Positions 34,637 through 45,885 of a stretch of 64,000 bases of DNA are shown piece by piece. Location: NCBI GenBank assembly GCA_914767715.1, contig OU612075.1, positions 10,788,001-10,852,000 of the forward strand. The letters are read 5' to 3'. The stretch comes from Membranipora membranacea (lineage: Eukaryota; Bryozoa; Gymnolaemata; Cheilostomatida; Membraniporidae). A program made the translations under genes and the position numbers. Positions within the stretch are counted from its first letter, which is position 1; every line of letters starts with the position of its first letter. The notes beneath the pieces are model-generated. The model was not told where the DNA came from. It saw only the letters and a program-made list of their open reading frames with translations, and did not search any database.

Positions 34637-37600
34637 ATGGCTACAGCGGCAAGGCTTACGGAACCAAAACCATTGGAATATATAAAGGTAACAGTAACCA
34701 GAGAGACAGCCTGTGGATTCTGTGGTCTGACATTATATGAGATACAGGAACCAAGAGCTCTACCCTGTGGTCACAGTCAATGTACTGAGTGTATCCATGT
34801 CAACTATCAGAATAAGGAGATAGAGTGCAAAGTCTGCAGGTAAGGCCATAAGAGTCAAAACCTCCAAAATAAGTTTTGTGTTGGAATCGTTTGGTGGTGC
34901 CAAGGCGCTTGTTTTTTATTTGATATTGTCATTGCTAGGCATAACAATATCCTTCACTTAAAGTAGGTTTTGTTGCAGATGCATTGCACACAGGAAGTCC
35001 AGCAAATGATCCTCACAAAACAGCATCTAAAGTCTAAACCAATGATATATTTATAGGGAAACCTTCAAAGATGTAGACATCAGAGCACTACCCACAATTC
35101 CTGAGCACCTTGTACAGGAAGCGTTGGCCGATACAGAGTTGGGATTACCAACAGCAGGAAGAGAATGTTATCGATGTGAGGATGAGAAAGTGAAGGCTGT
35201 GGTCTGCTGTGCTGACTGTAAGAAAAGGTTCTGTCACCAACATGCTGAGGTAGGGACCCATCAACTGCAAGTCAGTATAGAAATATGTACGAATTTGTTG
35301 GTCTTGTGAAACTCATAAATACAACTACAATACCCGACACTCTTTGATTAGTTGGGTAGCCTAATGGATAAGTTGAATTTTTATATCGGAATATGAATTT
35401 TCATCCTAGTTCTGAGTTTAAAATAATCACATACCTGAACAAATTAATTATATAATACCTTATAATTCGATGAGATGGTATTATGTATTTATTTATACAG
35501 GAGCACTTGTTCCATGTCAGCGATCATGTACTTCTGCCAATAGAAGACAACCTGACTGAAGAAAGATACGAGATAAAAAGATGTCAAACGCACAAAAAGT
35601 TTGCGCTTGATGAGATTTGCAGGCATTGCAAACAGCAGTTTTGTAGCAGATGTGACATTAGGGGAAGATGTATTGCTTTAAACGCAGAGAGAGATGAAAG
35701 TGAGTTTGCTAAGCAAGGTTGATATGGAACTATTAGAATTTGATTGTTACCGGTCATGTTTGATTGATTGATTGTTAGTTTTGAGTAGACGCTAGGCCTG
35801 GTTATAGGCGAAAATGAAGAGAAACTAACGCCTTCACAGATTCAGTTTTCTGTTTCTGGTAATAAAGTCCCGTGCGGAAATAAAAACCCTCAGAAACAAC
35901 GCTGTACTTTGAGTTGTTACATGCTTTTCATTTTAGGCCAAGGTCATGAGGTTGTCCCACTTAAAGATGTGACCGAAGAAATGAGGGAGAAACTTCGAAA
36001 GCTGTCTCAGAATACTTTCGACAAAATAAAAAGATGTAGAGACATTGAAAAGTCTGGCTGGAGGCGTCTAGCTGATCTCGAAGCTCATACCGAGAACATC
36101 TATCAGGAGATCGATGAAATGGCTGAAAACATGGTGTGTTTTATTTTTATGCCTGATACGAGTCTTAGTGCTCAGACGGCTCAAATATGGGTTAGTGGCA
36201 CAACATTCTCAACCACCCATTTCCACGGTGAAAATGGGTGGTTGATAATGTAATGCCACTACTTCGCATTGGAGTCTGAGAACTTAGACTAGTCTGAAAC
36301 ATAAAGATATTACTTGGAAAGTTGTCATGTCATATCTTGGAAGACAATCCTTTCCATTAGTAAATAATTGAAGACTATCGATTTATGCAGTTCGGACAAA
36401 CCTTGGCCTGTTGTCAATTGAACAATGAAACAATCACAGATCTCAAAATTGTTTAATCATGGTTTTTTATTCTAAATGCAATTCGAGATGATTGTCAATG
36501 TCTATATGAAGGTTGCAAGAGCAGCTTTGACTTTAAGGCTTTAAAAAAGCTTGAGTCGATGGGTGTCTAATTGCCATTACAATTTCTTCAACCATTGGCA
36601 GATTCAGCGAATCAGAAGAGAAGCAGAAGACCTGAAGACAGAATTTACAGACCATCTCAGTGAGTCAACTGAGAAAGTATGCAAGTTTTCTGAGGAGATG
36701 CTGCTGAACACCACAGTTCTAGATGACCTGTATATCCACGGTTCTCATCTAGCAGATAGAAGAGCAGACCAGCAGCTTCTAGAAGAGTTTGATGAGGTGT
36801 CTTCAAACCTTACACAAACAAATGACAACATGGAGTATGAGACAAAGGTTGCCCTCAAAACACCTTATCTGCATACAGGTAATAAGTTTGCATACAGGTA
36901 TATTATATATTATTATAATGGAGTTGACTAATATATATATATATATATGTATATGCTAATACCTGCACATACGGGGCAATGACCACAATGACCAAGGGGT
37001 AAATAACCGAAACGAAGGAAATATTAGATGGCATAAAGCGATAGAGCTGGATTAATGGATTAAACTGATATTATGTTCCTTCCTGTTTTAGTGTTTGGGT
37101 CTAGATCCTTTAGGAGTAGGAGGTAGCTCAGTTGGTTACAGCGCCGTCTTCAACATGAAGATGATGAAGGTCGTGGGTTCGAATCCCACTGCAGTCTTTT
37201 GACTACTGGGGTTAGGTTGGCCCCAAGGTGTGCTCCGACCTGCCTGCTGACTGAGAACAAAAATGGCGCAGACATTGCAGCCTTGCCATTAAGGCAAAAA
37301 AATATTTCCCCGCCCATCCTTCGGGATGTGGGTGTGATATGACATCCGAATTTAATCAACCTTTTAATCAACATTTAGGAATATGTAGACATGACCAGGG
37401 TAATTGGAACCAGTTTGTGAACAAAGTTAGAACTAGAAACTAAAAGTACAAATGGATGGTAGCACGCTGTCCACATGTGACTGTAGGGATAAGCTTACAC
37501 ATGTTTATAATGATAGTAGTCGAAAACTTTTTAATCACCAGTTTGATTGTTTTTTTCCAGGTCCAGGCTCAGTGAATTTGAATGGAGAAATGGGATTCCT

Positions 37601-38617
37601 ACCAACAGCCATAACACATGTAAAGCAAGAGAAAACATGTGATGGCTGCTTTGGGGTTAGCTGGACGCACGACAACAGAATACTTTGCACCACAAGAGTC
37701 GGCCTTGAGATTAGAGACCCTGTTGACTTGAAACTACAGAAGCAACACCTAAATAATAACTACAGATATTCCTCTGCTACTCTTTGTGGAAGCAAACTGT
37801 TTATAACGGGCTTTTCATCTGACTTTAAGAAACACACAACCTTTTCCGGATCACTCGAGCAACCTACTCGTTCTATATTCCACAGTCAAGTCACTGTTAG
37901 ACCAGTCCCTCCTACCCGAGTGGCAGTAAACAAAGACCATTTAGTGATCATTGACCACGCCAATAACCTTTTAAAATTCTTTTCAACTATTAAAGAAGAG
38001 CACCGGTTTGACATTCAGCTGCCAGAAGGACTGCTCCCACATAGACTTCATCTCACATCTGATGCAGCACTAGTGACTTTCTATGGAGAAGGGAAGCTGA
38101 GAAAATATGCTCTGTCACCATCACCAGACCCAATCTGGACATGTGAGGGGCTGGAGGTGCCTTCAGGAGTAACAACAGATGAGTCAGGTTGCATCTATGT
38201 AGCTTATCTGCATGACCCCATAATCAATATCTTCTCCCCGGAAGGTCAGTATTTATTGACAACCCAAGCTTTGTTTAACCTGCTCCGTTATGGACTTGTT
38301 TGGGTCTTAAATTTGGTTGTAGCCTACTATGAGGGCCGATAGGCCTTTGTGATGATTGGACTTGGGAGAACTTTTTGGCCCAGTATAAAGCACGACAATG
38401 TTTGATTTTTGTTAAATTTGTGTGTAAAAATATCTCCTGAACCTCACTATACCTAGTGTGGTTACTGTATGTAGGTGAGAAGATAAAAGAACTGACTCAT
38501 GAGAAGCTGCAGGAGTTTATAGATAGAAAAGCTAGGATCCTAGATATAGCTGTGAGAGATGGGAAGATGGTGTTAGCTTGTCAAAATGAGGGTGTTATGC
38601 TCTTCAATATGAGTTAG
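34637..38617 (+). CDS. TRIM unit E: RING, B-boxes, coiled coil, NHL-like propeller (intact)
   Basis: Predicted E3 ubiquitin ligase of 637 aa. Exons: 34637-34839, 35057-35249, 35501-35717, 35937-36133, 36602-36878, 37561-38244, 38475-38617; every phase agrees and no stop interrupts. The start ATG (MATAARLTEPKPLEY) is the first in frame. The RING keeps all eight ligands (CGFC...CGHSQCTEC...CKVC). B-box 1 is CYRC...CCADC....CHQH; B-box 2 is the R type. The propeller ends HDPIINIFSPEG, the SPEG type. If intron 6 is retained, the frame stays open to 38342 and adds a hydrophobic tail (LLRYGLVWVLNLVVAYY). An alternative exon 3 donor, gtgagt at 35700, also keeps phase. Its propeller exon is essentially identical in protein to that of G. 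Upstream lies an LTR-like sequence instead of the leader exon seen for B, C and H. Confidence 0.88.
36158..36293. repeat. 136-bp intron-4 hairpin (E)
   Basis: Full-length copy. One outer base pair is altered (ACGAGTCT) and one stem base (ATTCTC for ATTATC). Confidence 0.75.
37119..37373 (+). mobile_element. SINE family 1, intron 5 of E
   Basis: Head GGAGGTAGCTCAGTTGG, T-arm GTGGGTTCGAATCCCAC, and body through GGTTGGCCCCAAGGTG. Flanked by TTTAGGAGTAG and TTTAGGAATATGTAG. Same site as in B, F and G. Confidence 0.8.
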
Positions 38618-38897
38618 TTATGAGATAAACTAGACACTAGCTTTCAGCAGCGCTAGCACTTGCTTATTCACTGATATGTCAACAACTACTCAATACTATG
38701 GAGCCGGGAACCAATGTTGTGTGATGAGTTAGTGTGATACGCTACGCCAACAATGTTGTGTACAAAGTGGCAACCATTTTGACGTGAAATACTTCACATA
38801 CCCAATATTTCCTTGCAATCAATTAGGCAAATATTCTCTGATGATATTTATGATGATGTCCCCCTCCCCTCTTCACATTACATTATAATATAGAACA

Positions 38898-39224
38898 GGA
38901 GTCAGGAGCAGTCTGATGGTTAAGGATGCGGACTTGTGATCTGTGAGGTCCAGGTTCAATTCCCGGCGCCGGCAGTCATTTCTGATTCGGTATTCGTAGG
39001 CCATTTATCCTAGCCAGGTCCTTGAGGAAGGGGACTAAAAATATCGGAGGTCCACTGTTTGTTTGCGCACCCCATATACAGCAAAAAGATCCCCCTCTGC
39101 CACTTCGACAAAAATAGTTTTGACGAATTCCGGCGGGCAATGGTATATGGTGCGGCTTGAGTACCATGGGTCCCTGTACCTGTACTGTAGAGGAGTTACA
39201 TTCTCCACAAAGATGACCTAGACT
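38898..39224 (+). mobile_element. SINE family 2, after E
   Basis: Same element as at 31410, with a perfect TAATATAGAACA duplication at 38886-38897 and 39225-39236. Confidence 0.8.
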
Positions 39225-40425
39225 TAATATAGAACATACTTTTTATTTTACCCCATTAGAATTCAAACATGTTTATCGTATGCATATAATTTGAGGGCAA
39301 TCAAACTTAGGCATATTTCGCACCACTTGAAGTATTTAAAAAATTTTGTGAGTTTAGTTTGTGAGAGTACAATTTCGGCTAGACACTTAGCTATGAAACG
39401 ACAAGACTATATTCAACCCCAATTCAGCCCTCATAATAAATGTATAATTTACAATAATGTATTACTCGTCTCAATCATTTGTTGATAGTATTTTAGTGAT
39501 GAAATGGCAACATTAATACATAGCCTACCTTGATCCTCGCCTTGGAAGCAGAGTCTGATACGCTTTGCTTCACTTAGTTGGTCAAAGTTTGTATAGTTCA
39601 GCAAATAATCGCCACAGTTACCAGCTAGATCTACTACAATTTAGTTATGTTACCTGTGATGATGTTTTAAAACTAGTAGGCTTTCACAAATATATGCAAA
39701 GCTAGCAAGATTTGTTCTTGAGTTGCATTAAGCTATGATTTTTATCAGCCCATCAGGAAAGCCTTCATTGTTCATTCGAAGTCCATTAATAAAAACAAGT
39801 ATTGGCTATGAGTTTAGCTATGTCCCAGCAAAGTTGCAAAAAGTAAGAGCGCATATGAGTTGATCCCGGCCTTTCAAATGACAACATTACTTAGCTTGAA
39901 ATCTAAAATCATAGGAGTTATTTACAATTGTTGTCACCAATTTGTAGCACTGTCCAAAAATCCCATCCCCGTTGTAAAGGAATTTAGGCTTTCCACCACA
40001 AAGAAACAAGCAAAATGTTGAGTTGTCAGCATAGATGCATGTAAATAATTGCCATCACCGATGGTTCAAAGACAACATACAAATTCTTTAGCCAGTTACC
40101 TCTGCCTTACTGCAAATTTAGCATTGAACCTTCTGAACCCGATAATGAACGAGCTTCTGTACATATATGTAAAGAGTTTTGCAAATTTCATAATCAAGTC
40201 GAAGAAGATCAACTTTCAAAAATGATGCAAATCAATGAAAACACCTTTGCGTCAATAGTGTAGCGTCAGCCACATCAGTAAGTGCCTCATTTCTTGTGGT
40301 CCATATGGTGTATTGGTGTTTTAAGTCTATTTGACTGACCATGTATTGACTCTATAGGAGTTGTCTTAACAACATCAATGTGGGCACAACTCTTATCCAT
40401 GTAACATTCTGCCTATATCTATTTC

Positions 40426-40522
40426 GATAACGGAGCTTGGATCTTTGATATTGCTGTAAGAGATGGGAAGATGGTGTTAGTTTGTGAGAAATGGGTTGTC
40501 ATGCTCTTCAACATGAGCCAAA
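40426..40522 (+). pseudogene. Relic of the terminal TRIM exon
   Basis: Reads AWIFDIAVRDGKMVLVC then VVMLFNMSQ. Same relative position as the relic at 32941. Confidence 0.7.
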
Positions 40523-41581
40523 TAGTGTTATCTATCAACTTAACAACACAAAAGCTGCCTGTTATCTAATGAGTACTAACATCTCTTTAATTCCTAATCC
40601 AATACCTGTGAAAAAGAATTATCTGAGCTTTCCTAACCACCGGATTAGTAGGATTAGTATCATCGCCTGCCTCTTTTCATCGCCAGGCTAATTTGACAAA
40701 TCTTGTCAACTCTTAACTCACACTAATTTATGGCATTGCTGGTTTGATTATATTTTCTACCACGGATATGAGAATAGTATATAATGAAAGAATCAGAGGG
40801 TTTATTAAAATGATCATAATAGATGGTTTGAGGTTATGGCTCATAATTCTACGTTGCTGTAGTTGTCATTGTTGTCATTATGACTCCTAAAATTTTATAT
40901 ATGTGATTGGATGGCATCAAATGCCAATGATTGAAAAGATCTTCGCATGTGTCTATCCAATAAAGTGTTGGTAACACATTTCATGAATTGAGTTGTCACT
41001 ACCAACTCAGACCAGGATGAGGGTTTCTTGTGGTCAAAGTCTAGACAATCATGATGGCCCTGATAAAAAAAATATATTTGATTTTCACTCCAATTGAACC
41101 CCTTATTTGTCTGTGGATCGTCCTAAATGATGATGAATTCTACGAATTTACAGATGCCAAGAGTTACTTGTAAATGTATGTATATATTATATAACATACA
41201 TCATATTTTTTGGATAATTGATTCAAATAATGACTAATTATCTGTTCTGAACACCTAACATCGAAAAAATGAAAATACTCGCAATTCTTTCCATATGAGA
41301 AATTTGAACTCCATACTCCACAACTAATCCCTGATGTAACAATTCATTCCAATTGCATGTCATTTATAGTGATGACCATAGGACTGCCGCAGTTCCTGAT
41401 TTTGGGCTTGGTGTGGGTGGGGGTGGGGTGGGAAGGATGGAACTCTATTTGCCTTGCAGCTTGAAATCAACTCTGAACATGAACTTTTAACTGCTAAAGT
41501 TGGATCATTTATCATTCCCGAAACACTTTCTGATTGGTTGGAATATAAACTAACTAGTTAGAACTTCTGGCAATAGTTTAT

Positions 41582-43324
41582 GGAATGCAGAAGTACGACC
41601 AATATGTTTTCGGAAACCCAGATGTAATAGTTCATACTGATCACAGATCGTTGGAGCCATTATTTCAGAAACCTCTCAACAAAGCACCAAAACGCCTTCA
41701 ATCAATGTTGTTGGCACTACAGAGATACCCAATGAAGATATACTACAGACCGGGCACTGAACAAGTTACAGCCGATATGCTGTCCAGAGCTCCTGTTGGT
41801 GACCCACAGGCTAGGACAGCTACAGAACAAATATTCACAGTGAACCAGCTGAGATCCTTCATGTCCGACCTAACCACTAGCATCCTAAAAAAAGATCTGG
41901 CAGTATCAGAAGTTACATATAACAGGATTCAACGATATACAAGTGAAGATCCGGTGATGATTCAGCTACAATCTCTGATAACTCCAGGCTGGCCTTGAAA
42001 AATAAGTCAAATTTCAGAGGATGTAAAACCCTACTACCCCTACAAGCACGAAATGGCAGTGCTTGATGGCATCATCTATAAAGGTTCCAGACTAGTCATA
42101 CCAATACCGGCTAGAGCTGAGATACTGAACAAGCTTCACACTAGCCATCAAGGTACTGCAGCTACCATCAGGAGAGCATGTGGAGCAGTAGTGTCTAGCC
42201 GCAAATGGCAAAGGATATCCGGATGAAAACTGAAATCTGTGTAACCTGTGCTCTAGTCTCTCCATTGCAGCAGCATGAGTCACTTCAAAGCCATGACATA
42301 CCTGATGTCACCTGGAGTAAAATTGGGATGGATATACTCACCTACAAACTGAGAGATTACTTGATGTAGGTAGACTATTACTCGGATCTCCTTGAGTGTG
42401 AGCCTCTGTCTGATATGCAGTCAAGATAAGTTATCAAAACCTGCAAGAAAGCTTTTGCGAGGTATGGAATACCTCATCAACTACACTCAGACATCGGACC
42501 GCAGTTTGTCTCAGCTGAATTTGCAAAATTCAGTGGGGAGTGGGGATTCAAACATACAGTCTCATTTCCTGGGCACCAGCAGTCCAATATGGCAAGGCAG
42601 AAGCAGCAGTATATATAATCTAGAAACTGATGAAAAGAGCTGATGATCCCTACTTAGCTCTTTTGGGGTATCGCAATACCCCCACTGCAGGAATGTCCTC
42701 ATCCCCAGCACAAAGAATGTTTGGACATTCCACAAGATCTATTCTGCCAACAGCAAATCCACTGTGTACTGATATCTTAACCCAGAAGGCGATGAAGAAT
42801 ATGGTTACTCAAAATCACTATAATCACTCAGCTAAGGGACTTTCTCAGCTGAATATCGGTCCGCCAGTGCTGCTGCAAAACTTTGCATCTCAAAAGTACA
42901 AGTGGCAACAAGGAAGAGTGGTAGATCAGCTGTCGAATCATTCTATACCTAGTTTCAAACAGCAGTACAAATGAGGCAGTAAGAAGAAATCGTGCAGACC
43001 TGCGTCTTATAGCTGAACCTGAGTCGGACCAGACCGAAGAGGAAGCTGCAGTCAGTGGCGGGAAGTACACCAACAGGGGGTACTCCAGTGGTGAGTACAC
43101 CAGCAGGAAATACACCAACTAAAGCATCTACAAACCTCGTTGCTACACTAACCAATTGCTTACTATCATTCTGATATTCAATCCATTACACAATCATTTT
43201 TATTATCTGAATAGTATTATACTTGTTTAGTTTTGTTGTTTTTGTGTACAATTTTCATCAAGCATGTTAATACATCGCGCTTGACTCTTTATTTGTCTTG
43301 TTTCGTATTTGTGTACCTTTATCA
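41582..43324 (+). pseudogene. Degenerate Ty3/gypsy retroelement (RNase H to integrase)
   Basis: The first open part (41585-41998) shows the RNase H end of a Ty3/gypsy pol: VHTDHRSLEPLFQKP, LQRYPMKIYYRPG and ADMLSRAP. It stops at TGA 41996. Further damaged pieces resemble the integrase zinc-binding region (LHTSHQGTAATIRRA) and the late integrase (LLGYRNTPTAGMSSSPAQRM), then the C-terminal LLQNFASQKYKW. Reverse transcriptase and gag are absent: the sequence before 41580 is unrelated and G-rich. Several stops and shifts separate the pieces, so it is dead. Its 3' noncoding part is split by the insert at 43325. Confidence 0.75.
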
Positions 43325-43409
43325 CTAGAACTGATAAGATCAGTGACCACCGAACAGAAGCAAAACTCAGTTGGACAGATCATAGCTTAGTTCACTGGTC
43401 AGAGTGATG

Positions 43410-43511
43410 ATGGATCAATTTCGATTCATTTGTCTGTATTCGGAGTTGCTCCCCGTTCATTAGAGGGAAAACAAATCCGAATTTAGGCAGATGTATCAAA
43501 ATTGTTCTAGA
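43410..43511. mobile_element. MITE, TGATC-type family, diverged copy
   Basis: Left arm TGGATCAATTTCGATTC with CGGAGTTGCTCCCC; right arm GGCAGATGTATCAAAATTG. The hAT-like element sits exactly at its right end. Confidence 0.4.
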
Positions 43512-43512
43512 G

Positions 43513-44301
43513 CATGGGTGTGCAACCTTTTTCTATAAAAGGCCAAATTTTACACAGGCTCAATACAAAAGGGCGCAACATATCTCTCAGGTGTAAATTC
43601 GGAACCGGAGTAAAAATTTTGTACAAACTAAAACAGATGTATGTGTAAAAGCTGTGGTATGTTGCAAGGAACTTCAGCTCAACAGTAATATTAATTTAAA
43701 AAATCTTGTGAAGTTTTGTGGTGTGATGTTTGATCTGGCTGGGTAAATGACTGTATCCCAATTTTGCATGTGTATGGAAAAGGGCATGGGGGTTGGTGGG
43801 AGGAATACTGTAGCGACCCTCCGCAATGGGGAAGTTTTTTGCAAATGCTTGTAAAATTAGATTCAATCTGGAACATTTTAGCAATAAAGCAGGAGCATTT
43901 GTAACATGAAAACTTGTAATACTCATTTGCATTTCTTGTTCAAAGTGACAGATTTGCCAAAAAAAAAATTCACTATGATATTAACAAAAAAAATTTATTC
44001 GAATTTCCAAAGGTTACCGTTCGGGGTTATTTTGAAAATAAAGCACTTGAAAAAGGATTTAACACCAATACAGTTAAGATGATTATGTCTAGAAACAGCT
44101 TTGGAAGCTACATGCTTTATGCTGAATGGCCACTATTTCGAAATATATTGTGCCTACATACTTGAATATCAAGAATACAAAATGCGAAATAGGAATCGAA
44201 ATGAATGTGTAATAAAATTTTTAGGCATAGGGCCACAATCAGCCCGCAAAAGATTGTTCATTAGGCAGCACCGGAAAAAAGGCCGCAGGTTGCTGCAGCT
44301 G
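43513..44301. mobile_element. Nonautonomous hAT-like element, 789 bp
   Basis: Starts CATGGGTGTGCAACCTTTTT and ends GGCCGCAGGTTGCTGCAGCTG, whose reverse complement (CAGCTGCAGCAACCTGCGGCC) is an imperfect TIR of the hAT type. Flanks TTCTAGAG (43505-43512) and ATCTAGAG (44302-44309) make an 8-bp target duplication with one mismatch, as expected for hAT. No transposase reading frame is seen inside. Confidence 0.65.
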
Positions 44302-44823
44302 ATCTAGAGTTATGCGGGACTTTTACTTCTTCCCAATAGCAATTGGCGGTGTAAAATTCTAAAATCTGACAATATCTGACAAACACAACTATGTCTGAGA
44401 ATAAAACCCACAGCTTATTTTGCAGCCCATTAGGTAATCGTCACTGAGACATAATTCATCTCATGTCATGGTATACGCTGCCTGGTAAAAAAAAATACAG
44501 TGGCACGCTTTTAACGAATAAGAATATCTATGATTGGTGTTACACGTCACAAATACAACGACACAACAAATTATATAGCCTTTTTTGTCTAGATAAAAAA
44601 TTTACGCAATAAGAAGATTGCAATTGCCACTATCTGAACTAATGTGAAAAAGCAAATTAAATGATAAAGATAATGGCAAGTACATGGGCAGCTACTATAG
44701 AGAACTGAATAATAGTAAAATCTGTGACAAGTTTGCATGAATGAATGAAAATAACTAAGAAATCATAGCTGCTGTTATTTAAACTCACATGGGAGAAGTG
44801 TAATTATAGCAACGAGTAAAGCA

Positions 44824-45069
44824 GGGGCGTCTTTCAATTAGAAAGAGTGATCCTTTACTAAAGCAAGTTATCACTATCACATCGCTCAAAATTATCACTC
44901 ACCTGGTATTTCAATTAAAAGAAATTGTTCCCAAATCGCTCACTCAGATTGTAAATAGTTCCATCAATGACTGAGCGATTTGAAAGCGAGACCCCTAGAA
45001 GGTATCGCTTTCTCACTGAGTGAACGATCAGATTGCAATTTTGGCTATTTCTAATTGAAAGACCACCCC
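44824..45069. mobile_element. 246-bp MITE
   Basis: Left end GGGGCGTCTTTCAATTAGAA and right end TTCTAATTGAAAGACCACCCC are inverted repeats. Internal segments with TCGCTCACTCA and TGACTGAGCGAT also mirror each other. No clear target duplication, and the superfamily was not assigned. Confidence 0.65.
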
Positions 45070-45142
45070 AGATTACATGACAAGACAACAAAATAATCTA
45101 AACTCCCACTTCTACTTCTACGTCGATGGGGATTGAATAAAA

Positions 45143-45243
45143 ATGGCTAGAAAAAGCCGAAAAAACTGGTGCTGGCTGTTGCAACTTTTCTATGTCATAG
45201 CCTCAACTGCTGTTTTTCATACTACTCCCAAAGAGAAGATCAG
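45143..45243 (+). CDS. Orphan first-exon-like fragment with signal anchor
   Basis: ATG to a consensus donor (AAGATCAG|gtatga) encodes MARKSRKNWCWLLQLFYVIA and on to TPKEKIR: a basic start and a hydrophobic run typical of a signal anchor. A following open stretch (after ctgtag, 45297-45410) reads VFIVCKNRAQLPHKL, but the phases do not match. It could be a captured host-gene fragment or chance. No family recognised. Confidence 0.2.
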
Positions 45244-45443
45244 GTATGAATCTAGTTAACTTGACAATAATTGAGGATTGATGGGCAAAACTGTAGGTGT
45301 TTATTGTGTGCAAAAATAGGGCTCAGCTGCCACATAAGCTGTCAGATGTCCCCTATGAGAACTGCTTCATGGGCATTGCCATTATACCACCTCAAACTAT
45401 CGTTTTCGGTGGAATCATTTGCCTCATCTTGCTAAAAGGTTTA

Positions 45444-45600
45444 ATAAGGGAGATGTTGATTGTATGCTGGATGCATGAGTTTGTATATGTTGTCACTCTT
45501 TTATTCATCTCAGTCATAGTAATCAATCTGTATTTGTAGATGTTAGATGCCTAGAGTTGACATTAAATATAATACATAGGTCTTACACAGTATCAGACCA
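45444..45600 (+). repeat. Polypurine tract and LTR-like end upstream of F
   Basis: AATAAGGGAGA then TGTTGATTGTATG, as upstream of E. It completes the retroelement begun at 41582 and lies within about 450 bp of the F start codon. Confidence 0.4.
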
Positions 45601-45885
45601 GCTCAGTTTTGCTTTACCAGTTTATTTACAGCCTGCATTGTTACTATGCAATCACACCTGATAAACATGAAGATGGTTTAGGGTGAATCAATGGAACCAA
45701 TTCACTGAGGTATTTGTAATCAATATCAAACAAAGCTCCTTTAAAGCCACTGTGCTTGCATTTGACGATATCTGTCAATGAGCTTATAGTTATTAGCATA
45801 GAAGTGGTCAAAAGGAAATCGTTATCTCATCACTATCAACAGTGTCAGATTGTCAAATATCAGATTGTGTAGTAGGTGTCTAAAT

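Larger units (their letters stand above)
38618..41270. other. Spacer E-F (type 3), left part, noncoding
   Basis: Homologous to spacer D-E and to 57188-58985 beyond G. It includes SINE family 2 at 38898 and an exon-7 relic at 40426. No gene seen. Confidence 0.6.
43325..45412. mobile_element. Composite 2.1-kb insert in the retroelement 3' end
   Basis: Compared with 34140-34170 upstream of E, the sequence is interrupted between TTTATCA and TCATTTGCC. ATCA appears on both sides. Inside are a TGATC-type MITE, a hAT-like element, a 246-bp MITE and an exon-like fragment. The outer ends are not clear inverted repeats, so how the whole block arrived is open. Confidence 0.5.

Noticed and set aside
37119-37200. 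Possible functional tRNA gene
   Set aside because: D and T arms are clear but the acceptor ends do not pair, and an SINE body with target duplications follows.
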